A stretch of DNA of 64,000 nucleotides from Tridacna crocea (Eukaryota; Mollusca; Bivalvia; Cardiida; Cardiidae): positions 255,501 through 319,500 of the forward strand of contig OX031065.1 of assembly GCA_943736015.1 (NCBI GenBank), written 5' to 3'. Of the stretch, positions 1 through 9,468 are shown one piece after another. The notes under the pieces were generated by a model. That model searched no databases and was not told the origin of the DNA. It worked only from the letters and a program-made list of their open reading frames with translations. Within the stretch, counting starts at the first letter, position 1, and every line of letters starts with the position of its first letter. Both the position numbers and the translations under genes were made by a program.

Positions 1-85
1 CATTGCAACCAGGATCTCTTCAACTTTATTTGTCCTATATAAGGTTATTCAGGTAAGCACTTTAGGGCCATTGGCCCTCTTGTTT
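1..85 (+). mobile_element. 3' end of an F2 (pearl/HINE-like) element
   Basis: TTCAGGTAAGCACTTTAG, then the hairpin GGGCCATTGGCCC and CTCTTGTTT, match the 3' ends of the F2 copies at 8.58, 35.31 and 50.60 kb. The rest of the element is outside the window. Confidence 0.75.
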
Positions 86-307
86 GTCAAGGTTGTAATG
101 TTTGTTGGGTTGATGGGTAAAATGTTAATTAATGTATTGATATTCACTGAACTAGACTGGACAGGGTTTGCAGGTTGACTGCATTTCTAAGGGCTTCGAG
201 ATCTGTATGCTTATAGCATGAATAATTTGATTCCTTTTTCCTCATAATTTATCATTGTCATCAATTCTGTTTTGGGAAAAAAAATATGTTGACAAATGGA
301 GAAAATC
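86..307. other. Intergenic/intronic stretch, nothing recognised
   Basis: AT-rich sequence between an F2 end and the first hairpin-MITE remnant. No exon-like open frame with splice sites is seen. Confidence 0.6.
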
Positions 308-459
308 AACTCTTTAACGAATGACAAAATATATACTTGTCCAAATTGAAAGCATTTGCAGATGACAAATTTAGTGTAACTTACATTTTCGATAGGGTAG
401 AAAATATTGTAGAAAAGGGCTTGTAACCAGTATTTTCTCCTTTTGCTACAAAGGAGGAA
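308..459. mobile_element. Hairpin MITE, decayed partial copy
   Basis: CTTGTCCAAATTGAAAGCAT and GTAGAAAATATTGTAG identify the left arm. The palindrome is reduced to TTGTAACCAGTATTTTCTCC and the right end is lost. Confidence 0.7.
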
Positions 460-516
460 ATGAAGGTGACCATTTTGTAGATGTGAAAAAACTGAATTAT
501 ATATAGAGATGCCCCG

Positions 517-587
517 GTAAGTGCAAGACTATTGTAAGTGCATATACATGTACGTTGTATATGCACTTACAATAGTCTTGCACTTAC
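517..587. repeat. Perfect 32-bp-arm hairpin
   Basis: The arms 517-548 and 556-587 are exact reverse complements around a 7-base spacer. The arm begins GTAAGTGCAAGACTATTG. It is unrelated to the MITE palindrome (see findings). Confidence 0.95.
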
Positions 588-744
588 CCATCGATATGGT
601 AATGAAAGAATATATTAATATTTTCAAGGAATTTTTAAACCTTTGACCAAACATTGTAAAAAAAGGAGAAAAAATCTAGGTTCAAAGGCCTTGAGAAAAA
701 CAGCTTTGAACAGGCTTTTAGAAGGCTTTATCTGTAGGATCGCA

Positions 745-1162
745 GAGCCCTGGTAGCTAAGTCAGTAGCGTACAGGACTTCAGTACAGGGGGTCCCTACT
801 TTCCAAAACTTGGATCGGCCAATTTTCTTACCGAGAATAGATGAGAGTCGTTGCCACACGATTCATTTCTCTCCCACCCTTGACCATTGTTTTGACAGTA
901 GTTATGTGGGAAAGCAGCCAGTGGCTTGGAAAATAAATGTGTATGGAATACTGGCAAAAGAAAATACAGGAAAGCATGGATAGATGCTGTGGCACTGTGC
1001 TTTAACTAAAATAATGTTGAAAACAGCTATAAAAACCATAAAATCAATCATTCATTCAATCAATCAATCAATTAATCAATCAATCAGTCAACAGATCAAT
1101 CAACCAATCAATCAGCCAACCAACCAACCAATCAATCAAAATGAATAATCAATCAATCAATC
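745..1162 (+). mobile_element. tRNA-derived SINE with (ATCA)n tail
   Basis: The head GCCCTGGTAGCTAAGTCAGT resembles a tRNA A box. The body contains GTTATGTGGGAAAGCAGCCA, shared with the other copies, and the element ends in an (ATCA/AACC)n simple repeat from about 1040. This is the most complete copy of the family in the window. Confidence 0.85.
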
Positions 1163-1597
1163 CTTAGGACTGTCAAACCTTAGTATTGTGTGGTGAAGGT
1201 TTAAAGTGCAAGAGTCTGTTTGCTACAGGCCATATGGAGCTGACTGTCACTGCAGTACAAAACTTTTTGAATGAATATTTTTATCTCAAATGAAATGCTT
1301 TTAAAAATGAAGAATCTGAATTATTCATTAGATGACAGTAGAATTATTTATTTATGTATCTAATCAACCTTGAAGCCAAACATGTATAGAAATATTTCAA
1401 TTGACGCAATAAGGACATTTCCCCCCTTTCACTTCTACAAAGGTCTACTTTGGTCATTTGATGGCTGATTTGATTCCGTTTCGTGCTTGAAATCTTGTTT
1501 TGTTGTTTTGTCGCCGAGTAAATGCTCTTGTTTTTATGAACCTTTGGCCCTGCCCGGTAGCTTACTGAGTCTCAAGTGATAACATAATATTATGTTT
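1163..1597. other. Unassigned stretch
   Basis: AT-rich sequence after the SINE tail. No exon or repeat that I can match elsewhere in the window. Confidence 0.5.
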
Positions 1598-1723
1598 TAG
1601 ACAGAATTGAAAATATGGTAGGAAAAGGAGAAAATGCTAGTATGTTTTCTTTTTCTCACAATGTTTTCAAAATTATTTTTTCTAAAGGTTATTTAAACTC
1701 CAGATAGTGTGGAAAGGGGTTAA
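1598..1723. mobile_element. Hairpin MITE, right half
   Basis: It begins in the left palindrome arm (GGTAGGAAAAGGAGAAAATG) and runs to GGAAAGGGGTTAA. The left TIR is missing. The terminal TTAA is shared with the next copy. Confidence 0.75.
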
Positions 1724-3514
1724 CTCATTACACAAGATTTTTAACAAATCTGTGACATTAGACTTTTGAAAATATCATAGGAAAAGGAGAAAATGTTGGC
1801 AACAATCTTGATGGAGATGACTTTGGAAAATGTAGTGGAAAAATGAGAGATTGCTGGTTATTAGCTTTTTTAGCTCACCTGAGCACAACGTGCTCAAGGG
1901 GAGCTTTTAGGGTCACTGGGTGTGCGTCGTCCGTCGTCAACAATTCTTTAAACATCAACTCCTCCTAAACCGCTGGGCCAATTTGGACCAAACTTGGCAG
2001 GAATGTTCCTTAGGAGGTCCTCTTTAAAAACTGTTCACAGAATTTGATTCCGTCAAAACAACTGGGAATTTTTAAGCAAATTCTTTAAAAATCTTCTCCT
2101 CTGAAACCGCTGGTCGGATTTTAGAATTATTTCACAGATATGTTCCTTGGGTGAGTCTTTACAAAAATTGTTCGTGAAATTTTGATCCGTCAAAAAATGT
2201 GGCTCTGGTGAATGGGGGCTACTTGCACTATACAGAAATCAAGGAATTCTTTTAAAATCTTCTCCTCTGAAACCACTGGTCGGATTTTGAAATAATTTCA
2301 CAGATATGTTCCTTGGGTGACCCTTTTCAAAATGTGTTTGTGAAATTTTGATCCGTCAAAAAATGTGGCTCTGGTGAATGGGGGCTACTTGCACTGTACA
2401 GAAATGAAGGAATTCTTAAAAAATCTTCTTCTCTGAAACCGCTGGTCAGATTTCGAAATAATTTCACAGAGTTGCTCCTTGGGTGACCTTTTTCAAAAAT
2501 TGTTCGCGAAATTTTGATTGGTCTAGAAACATGGCTCTAGTGAATGGGGGCTACTTGCACTATAGGGAAATGAGGAAATTCTTAAAAATTTTTCTTCTCT
2601 GAAACAGCTGGTCAGATTTTGAAATAATTTCTCAGCGATGTTCCCTGGGTGACTCTTTTCAAAAAGTGTTTGCGAAATTTTGATTGGTCAAGAAACATGG
2701 CTCTGATGAATGGGGGCTACTTGCACTATAGGGAAATGAAGAAATTTTTAAAAGTTCTTCTACTCTGAAACCACCAGTCGGATTTTGAAATAATTTCACA
2801 GATATGTTCCTTGGGTGACCCTTTTCAAAAACTGTTCACAAAATTTTGATCCATCAAAAAATGTGGCTCTGGTGAATGGGGGCTACTTGCACTATATGGA
2901 AATGAAGAAATTCTTGAAAATTCTTCTTCTCTGAAACCCCAAGTCAGATTTTAAAATAATTTGACAGAGATGTTCCTTGGGTGATCCTTGCTCTTGTGAA
3001 TGGGGGCTACTTGCACTATATGGACATGATGAAATTCTTGAAAATTCTCTTTCTCTGAAACCCCTGGTCAGATTTTAAAAGAAATTTTCCAAAATGTTCC
3101 TTGGGTGACCCTTTTCAAAACTTGTTCGTAAATTTTGATCCATCAAGAAACATGGCTCTCGTGGATGGGGGATACTTGCTCTTATACAGAAATGAAGAAT
3201 TCTTAAAAATTCTTCTTTTTGAAACTGATGGTCAGATTTCGAAATGAATTTTACAGGTGACCTTTTGAAAATTGCTTAGCAAAATTATAAATTTGTTTCC
3301 AATGTTTCAATACCTCAGAAGAAAATAGGCTGTGGTCATCTCAAAAATTCAAGTGAGCGATCCAGGGCCATCTAGGCCTTGTTTCCTTTTCCAACAATGT
3401 TTTCTACCCTACCACAGACTGAAATGATCATTTTGGCAACTTTCTAGAAATTGTCATCTGCAAAAGCTTTCAACTTGGTTCTGTCCCAAATTTTTTCATG
3501 TGGAAAATAGTTAA
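1720..3514. mobile_element. Hairpin MITE split by an F2 element
   Basis: The left part is 1720-1865, from TTAACTCATTACAC to GCTGGTTATTAGC. The right part is 3385-3514, from CCTTTTCCAACAATGTTTTC to AATAGTTAA. The F2 element occupies the right palindrome arm. Confidence 0.85.
1866..3384 (+). mobile_element. F2 pearl/HINE-like element, ~165-bp unit variant
   Basis: The start TTTTTTAGCTCACCTGAGCA is followed by the hairpin GAGCACAACGTGCTC and GTGCGTCGTCCGTCGTC. The interior is a tandem array of about 160-170-bp units, each with CTGAAACCGCTGGTC, TGTTCCTTGGGTGA and GAATGGGGGCTACTTGCACT; about seven units run from 2090 to 3250. It ends GTGAGCGATCCAGGGCC...CCTTGTTT. It has no coding capacity and is presumably mobilised in trans. 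Confidence 0.85.
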
Positions 3515-3726
3515 CTCTTTGCCAAATGACAAAATTTTAGATAGTTCCAAATTCAAAGTATTTGCAGATGACAGAATAAAAGTGACTGAAAATTTGAAAT
3601 TTGTTTGGGGAAGGTAAGAAAAAATTGTGGGAAAAGGGGAAAATGCTGGCTACCATTTTCTACAGTGTTTTCATTGGCTTCTTTCACAAAATTGTGAAAA
3701 CCAGGGATTGTTTTGTAAAGAGCTGA
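3511..3726. mobile_element. Hairpin MITE, full length, palindrome partly eroded
   Basis: It starts TTAACTCTTTGCCAAATGAC and ends at GTTTTGTAAAGAGCTGAA. The palindrome has lost bases in the right arm (GCTGGCTACCATTTTCTACA). Confidence 0.85.
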
Positions 3727-3957
3727 ACACGAAGTAAATGCTAAAAGTAAAAGTCAAATATTTCTCAATCTAGAGGAAAGCTGCTATAGCTGAAAACAAG
3801 CTGTTGGTGTGTCAAGGTTTGCTTTGTTCCGATGATAAGTCAATCAGTGCAAAATCCATTAGAGCGTTAATTTACATTAAAGCTTGACCCCAGACCTTTG
3901 ACCTTGCAGATGGGTGATTTTTTTTTTGTGATCTTTTGAGAAACTGTGAAAAAAAAA

Positions 3958-4408
3958 TTAACTCTTTACCACACGAGAAAATTTTAGACTGGTCCAAATT
4001 GAAAGCATTTGCAGACGACAAAATAAAGCCGACTAAAAAATAGATATTTTTTCTGGAAAGGGTAGAAAACACTGGAACAAGGAGAAAATGCTGGTTACCA
4101 GCATTTTCTCCTTTTCCCACAGTGTTTTCATAAGGCTTCTTTCTCAGGGGCGTCAAAAGTAGGATTGTGTGGTAATGGGTTAACCCTTTACTCCACAGAT
4201 ACTCATTTCAATGCATTGCTTGTATGAGCCTTTGGAAAACATTGTGGCAAAAGGTGAAATTGCTCGTAACGAGCAATTTCACCTTTTGCCACAATATTTT
4301 CTACACTATCAAAAGGTGTCATATACACTTAAGAAACAGCTTCATCCTTGCTGTTATATAGGGTCAATTAGAGATACCATAGAAATGCTTTATGGGGTAA
4401 AGGGTTAA
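3958..4408. mobile_element. Two hairpin MITEs sharing one TTAA; the second is of the GCTCG subfamily
   Basis: Copy 1 is 3958-4183 and copy 2 is 4180-4408, overlapping in the single TTAA at 4180-4183. Copy 2 has a different palindrome: GTGAAATTGCTCG/CGAGCAATTTCAC, flanked by GTGGCAAAAG and CTTTTGCCAC. Its outer arms (GATACTCATTTCAATGC, GTCAATTAGAGATACCATAG) also differ from copy 1. Confidence 0.93.
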
Positions 4409-4508
4409 TGAAAATGTATTATTAAACAAAAAACTTGCTGAAACACTCGATATTGCCAGCTTTCAGGGCTTATAGGACATTCCAAAAGGATAACTGATTT
4501 ATTAGTGT

Positions 4509-4737
4509 TTAACTCATTACCAAACGACAATATTTTAGACTGGTCCAAATTGAAAGAATTTGCAGGCGACAAAATAAAAGTGACTGGGAATTTGAAATTT
4601 GTTTTGTGAAGGGTAGAAAACATTGTGGGAAAAGGAGAAAATGCTGGTAACCAGCATTTTCTCCTTTTCCCACAATGTTTTCTAAAGGCTTCTTTCTCAG
4701 GGGTGTCAAAAGTAGGGATTGTGTGGTAGTGGGTTAA
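4509..4737. mobile_element. Hairpin MITE, intact reference copy
   Basis: This 229-bp copy is TTAA-bounded, with CTCATTACCAAACGAC at the left and GTGTGGTAGTGGG at the right. The palindrome spans about 4619-4682: AACATTGTGGG, AAAAGGAGAAAATGCTGG, TAACC and the mirror. It represents the family layout: TTAA, ~13-bp TIR, outer arm (TTTGAAATTTG, GGGTAGAAAA), palindrome, second unrelated outer arm (AGGCTTCTTTCTCAGGGG), TIR, TTAA. There is no ORF of note. Confidence 0.95.
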
Positions 4738-4757
4738 CACAGCTTATTTGTGTTATA

Positions 4758-5031
4758 TCATGGCACCCTGTACACCTATCCATGCTTTCCTGGAGGTTCC
4801 TTTACAGGTATTTCACACAATATTCTTTCAAATCCACTAGCTGCTTTCCCACATAACCATTGTGGAAAATATGCTCAGCAGTGAGAGAGGAATGAATCCT
4901 GTCGCAATGACCTACCATCAATCCTTGGATAGAAATTGGTGGAGCCATGGGATTTGAGACATGGGATTGAACTAGAAACCCACTCTTCTCAAGTCTAGTA
5001 TGCTACCAACTGACCTATAGGGGCTTCTCTC
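4758..5031 (-). mobile_element. tRNA-derived SINE, minus strand
   Basis: Read on the minus strand it has the same body as the 745 copy (ATGTGGGAAAGCAGCTAGTG). The tRNA-like head lies at 5000-5031 (CCTATAGGTCAGTTGGTAGC on the minus strand). Confidence 0.8.
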
Positions 5032-5068
5032 CAAAAGGATTGATACAATTATATTGTATGGTAAAGAG

Positions 5069-5462
5069 TTAACCCTTTACTGCCTAACAGAATTTTAGAC
5101 TTTTACAAACCTGAAGTATTTAACCCATTTCCACACAATCCCTACTTTTGACGCCCCTGAGAAAGAAGCCTTTTGAAAACAGACTACCCTTCCTAGAACA
5201 AATTTCAATTTTTCAGTCACCTTTATTTTGTCGTCTGCAAATGCTTTCAATTTGAACCAGTCTAAAATTTTGTTGTGTGGTAAAGAGTTAAAGCAGACTA
5301 TCAATTTGTCTCAAATTGTGAAACTTGTCATTGATGGGCTGGAAAACATTATGGGAAAAGGAGAAAATGCTGATAACCAGAAATTTCTCATTTTTCCACA
5401 ACATTTTCCAAAGTTGTCTTTGTCAAGATTGTTAAAAGTGGGGAATGTCTGATAAAGGGTAA
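5069..5462. mobile_element. Chain of hairpin MITEs, one lacking the palindrome
   Basis: A left-arm remnant (5069-5118) is cut by a copy at 5119-5291. That copy runs from GAAGCCTTTTGAAAACA straight into GACTACCCTTCC, so nearly all of the palindrome is deleted. A further decayed copy, 5288-5462, shares its TTAA. Confidence 0.85.
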
Positions 5463-5550
5463 AGAAAAGCCCAGCTGTTGTACTAATTTCTTGCAAAAAT
5501 GTTTCTCATATGATTGTAAAAAGACAATTATTTTCCTTTTTACTTACCAT

Positions 5551-5775
5551 GGTTACCTTTACCAAACAATCCAGGATATACGACCCTGAGATAGAAGTCT
5601 TTTGAAAACACTGGGGGAAAAGGAGAAAATGCTGGTAACCAGCATTTACTCCTTTTCCCACAATGTTTTCTACCCTTCCTGAATCAAAAATCAATTTTTG
5701 AGTCACGCTTATTTTGTTGTGTGTTGATGCTTTTAATTTCAACTAATCCAAATTTTTTTGTTATGTAAAGAGTTC
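5551..5775. mobile_element. Hairpin MITE, full length, ends decayed
   Basis: The palindrome GCTGGTAACCAGC is intact at its core (about 5630-5645). The left end CCTTTACCAAACAATCC lacks TTAA and the right end reads GTAAAGAGTTCA. Confidence 0.85.
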
Positions 5776-5852
5776 ACTGCCAAGTTAATGAATAACACTT
5801 TTTCATTGGCTGTAAAATTAGTTCCACTGCAAGATAAAGAGGCAGTTTGACC

Positions 5853-5976
5853 TTAACCCATTACCACACATTCCCTACTTTTGATGCCCATGAGAAAGAA
5901 ACCTTTTGAAAACACTGTGGGAAAAGGAGAAAATGCTGAGAACCAGCATTTTCTCCTTTTCTAAAAGCGTTTTGTA
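5853..5976. mobile_element. Hairpin MITE truncated by SINE insertion
   Basis: It starts TTAACCCATTACCACACATT and runs through the palindrome to CTTTTCTAAAAGCGTTTTGT, where the SINE head begins. The right outer arm is not found after the SINE tail. Confidence 0.8.
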
Positions 5977-6249
5977 GCAGAGCCCTAGTAGCACATTTGG
6001 TAGCATACTGCAGGACGCAAAAACAGGCACTTGTTGTTTTAAAAATCCCTAGCTTGGTAAATTTCCCTTTCGAGAATTGATAGTTATTGTGACAGAACTT
6101 ATTTTACTGTGGTAATTGTTGTTTTGATGAGAGCTATGTGGGAAAACAGCCAGTAGCTTTCATGGGAACATTATTGGAATTATTGGTAAAAGAAACTCCA
6201 GGAAAACATTATAGGTGCACTGACTGCAGCAGTACAACAAATCAATGAA

Positions 6250-6295
<46 letters not shown>

Positions 6296-6300
6296 CCAAC
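5977..6300 (+). mobile_element. tRNA-derived SINE with long (AATC)n tail
   Basis: The head GCAGAGCCCTAGTAGCACAT is followed by GCTATGTGGGAAAACAGCCA in the body and a (CAAT)n tract of about 50 bases at 6247-6296. Confidence 0.85.
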
Positions 6301-6432
6301 CTCCCAACCACTAAGTTAAAGGCAGGTATTTAGATTTTTCACATCTCACCAAATTGAAAATGTATATATCACAGAAATTTATATGAAAAAACAATACAAA
6401 TCATAAATAATTAAGAATCATAAAAATTACAA

Positions 6433-8580
6433 TTTTTAACTCACCTTAGCACAAAGTGCTAAAGGTGAGCTATTGTGATTGCCCAATGTCCGGTGTCCGT
6501 CGTCCGTCAACAATTTCTTTAAACATCTTCTCCTCCTAAACCACTGGGCCAATCTTCATGAAACTTGGCAGGAATGTTCCTTGGATGAAGCTCTACCAAA
6601 ACTGTTCAAAGAATTTAATTCCACTCATAACTCTGGTTTCCATGGCAACAAAACGAAAAAAAAAAACGAAATCTTTGAAAATCTTCTTCTCTGAAACTAG
6701 AAGGCGTACAGCTTTGATATTTGGTATGTAGCATCTCCTAATGGACCTCTACCAAGTTTGTTCAAATTATGCCCCTAGGGTCAAAACTGGCCCCACCCCG
6801 GGGGATAACCCGTTTTAGCGCGTTTACCAAAATTGTTCAAAGAATTTAATTCCACCCATAAAAAAAAACCAAATCTTTGAAAATCTTCTTCTCTGAAACT
6901 TGAAGGCGTAGAGCTTTGATATTTGGTATGTAGCATCTCCTAGTGGACCTCTACCAAGTTTGTTCAAATTATATCCCTTGGGTCAAAACTGGCCCCACCC
7001 CAGGGGTCACAAGTTTGAGCATAGGAACAAAGAAGGAAAACTTTAAAAATCTTCTCCTCTGAAACTTGAAGGCGTAGAGCTTTGATATTTGGTATGTAGC
7101 ATCTCCTAGTGGACATCTACCAAGTTTGTTCAAATTATATCCCTGGGGTCAAAACTGGCCCCACCCCAGGGGTCACAAGTTTGAGCATAGGAACAAAGAA
7201 GGAAGACTTTAAAAATCTTCTCCTCTGAAACTTGAAGGCGTAGAGCTTTGATATTTAGTATCTGGCATCTCCTAGTGGACCTCTACCAAGTTTGTTCAAA
7301 TTATGCCCCTGGGGTCAAAACTGCCCCCACCCCGGGGGTCACAAGTTTGAGCATAGGAACAAAGAAGGAAAACTTTAAAATTCTTTTCCTCAGAAACTAG
7401 AAAGCGTAGAGCTTTGATATTTGGTATGTTACATCTCGTAGTGGATCTCTACCAAGTTTATTCAAATGATGTCCCTGGGGTCAAAACTGGCCCCACCCCG
7501 GGGGTAATTAGTTTGAGCATAGGAACAAAGAAGGAAAACTTTAAAATTCTTCTCCTCTGAAACTAGATGGCTTAGAGCTTTGATATTTGGTATGTGGCAT
7601 CTTCGAGTGGACCTCTACCAAATTTCTTTAAATCATGCCCATGGGGTCAAAACTGGCTCCGCCCCTGGGGTCACAAGAAGGAAAACTTTAAAATTCTTCT
7701 CCTCTGAAACCAGATGGCTTAGAGCTTTGATATTTGGTATGTGGCATCTTCGAGTGGACCTCTACCAAATTTCTTTAAATCATGCCCATGGGGTCAAAAC
7801 TGGCTCCGCCCCTGGGGTCACAAGTTCGAACATAGGAGCAAAGAAAGAAAATTTTAAAATTCTTCTTCTCTTAAACTAGAAGGCATAGAGCTATGATATT
7901 TCGCATGTAGCAATTCCTAGTGGACCTCTGCCAAGTTTGTTCATATTATGCCCTTTGGGGTCAAAACTGGCCCTGTCCCGGGGGGGTCACAGGCTGGAAC
8001 ATAGCAACAAAGAAGGAAAACTTTAGAAATCTTCTCTGAAACTTGAGGGTGCAGAGCTTTGATATTTGGTATGCAGAATCTTCTAGAGGACCTCTACCAA
8101 GTTTGGTCATATGATGTCCCTGGCATCAAAACTGGCCATGCCTGGAGGTCACAGGTTGGAACATAGGAACAAAGAAGGAAAATTTTAAATTTCTTTTTCT
8201 CTTAAATGGGAAGGTGTAGAGCTTTGATGTTTGGTATGTAGCATCTTGGAGAGGACCTCTACCAAGTTTGTTCCAAGGATGCTGCTTTGGTTAAAACTGA
8301 TCCAGCCCTGGGGACCACAAGTTCAAACATAGGACAAAGAAGGAAAATTTGAAATTCTTCTTTGAAACTGGAAGGTGTAGAGCTTTGATGTTTGATTGCC
8401 CTATGTCCGGCGTCTGTCTTTCTATAAAAATCTTCTTCTCCTAACCCACTAGGCCAATCTTGATGAAACTTGGCAGGGATGTACCTTGGGTGAAGCTTTA
8501 CCAAAGTTGCTCAAAGAATGGAATTTCACTCATAAGCTATAGTCTAAGGTGAGCGTTCCACGGCCAATGGCCCTCTTGTT
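6433..8580 (+). mobile_element. F2 pearl/HINE-like element, ~155-bp unit variant
   Basis: The start is TTTTTAACTCACCTTAGC with the hairpin AGCACAAAGTGCT, then GTCCGGTGTCCGTCGTCCGT. An array of about nine units spans 6690-8390; each unit has CTTGAAGGCGTAGAGCTTTG, TAGTGGACCTCTACCAAG and GGGGTCAAAACTGGCCCC. The 5' motif (CTATGTCCGGCGTCTGTC) recurs at 8400, suggesting an internal duplication or nested copy. It ends GGTGAGCGTTCCACGGCC...CCCTCTTGTT. Confidence 0.85.
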
Positions 8581-8586
8581 TTTTTT

Positions 8587-9005
8587 TAATGGTGTTCCCA
8601 CAAAATTCTACGTAGCTTTAGATTTTGCACCAGAAATCAAAAGGAATTGTGGGAATTTCAAGTGACTGGCACGTCACCAATGACGCTTAAATTCCATAAC
8701 ATAACAAACATGTAATTATTTTCCATAATGTCTTCTTCAGATGCTATGTTTGAAGCATTGTCTGCGTATTTCTGGTATGTATGTAAATAAGTGAGTTGCT
8801 CATGTAAAAATAGAATATGTTTCCCATCTGTGTCAACCTGGGCCATAGTAAATCTAAGTAATTTTTTTTAATTTTGATTTTGTTGGAACTGGGTGGTTTT
8901 CGACTATTGGGGTTTAATGAATGACAATTAATGGGCTGTAGGAGCATACAAATAATTTTTTTTTTTTGTAAGATTTTTGTTCCAAACTCAGGAGGGCCAC
9001 CTTTA
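8587..9005 (-). repeat. ~410-bp dispersed repeat, copy 1
   Basis: It is the inverse of 44184-44590. Shared blocks include CAAGTGACTGGCACGT, TCAACCTGGGCCATAGTAAA and GGTTTTCGACTATTGGGGTT. The outer edge AGGGCCACCTTTAA matches the start of copy 2. The class is unknown. Confidence 0.85.
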
Positions 9006-9047
9006 AAACATGCTGCAGACGACAGCTTTTAAATTCATATAAGTGAG

Positions 9048-9260
9048 CTTAGCTCTTTACCAAATGACAGAATTTGGATTTGACGGAAACAAATTAATTG
9101 TAGCTCAAAAGGGGAAATGTCGTCTGGGAAAGGGTAGAAAATATTGTGAGAAATGGAGCAAATGCTGGTTAGTAGCATTTTCTTCTTTTCCCCACATTGC
9201 TTTCAAAAGCCTTCTGCCACAGGGTCTTTTAACACTTAGGATTTTGTGGTAAGGGGTTGA
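9048..9260. mobile_element. Hairpin MITE just upstream of SLC7 exon a
   Basis: It runs from TTAGCTCTTTACCAAATGAC to GATTTTGTGGTAAGGGGTTGA. Palindrome: CAAATGCTGGTTAGTAGCATTTTC, written here only as a gapped mirror around GGTTAGTAGC; some mismatches are present. Confidence 0.85.
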
Positions 9261-9342
9261 GTTTTCGTGGTGCAGAAAGTAGTCTCTGGTAATTTGTGTT
9301 TTTATAATCTCTGTAAAATTAAAACTTCTGTATATTTTTCAG

Positions 9343-9468
9343 GCATTTTGACCTTTGTCAACATTGCCAGTGTGAAAGCTGCGGCCAAGATACAGGATAT
9401 TTTTACGATAGCGAAGCTACTGGCCCTGTTGATAATCATCGTAACCGGAGCTGTCATGATGGGATTCG
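9343..9468 (+). CDS. SLC7 exon a (TM4 end and TM5)
   Basis: The exon follows a pyrimidine-rich tract ending TTTTTCAG and is followed by GTAAGT. It enters with two bases of a split codon and leaves with one. It encodes [20 protein letters not shown] and then the hydrophobic run [34 protein letters not shown] matches the conserved loop leading into TM5 of SLC7 transporters. The upstream exon is more than 9 kb away or outside the window. Confidence 0.93.

Noticed and set aside
1-52. Possible SLC7 exon ending at AG|GTAAGC (52/53)
   Set aside because: The phase required by exon a gives a stop (TAA) in this segment, and the sequence is the 3' end of an F2 element, where TTCAGGTGAGC is part of the repeat.
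4509-4709. Many ORFs containing [18 protein letters not shown]
   Set aside because: This peptide is the translation of the MITE palindrome and appears on both strands at many copies; it is not a protein family.
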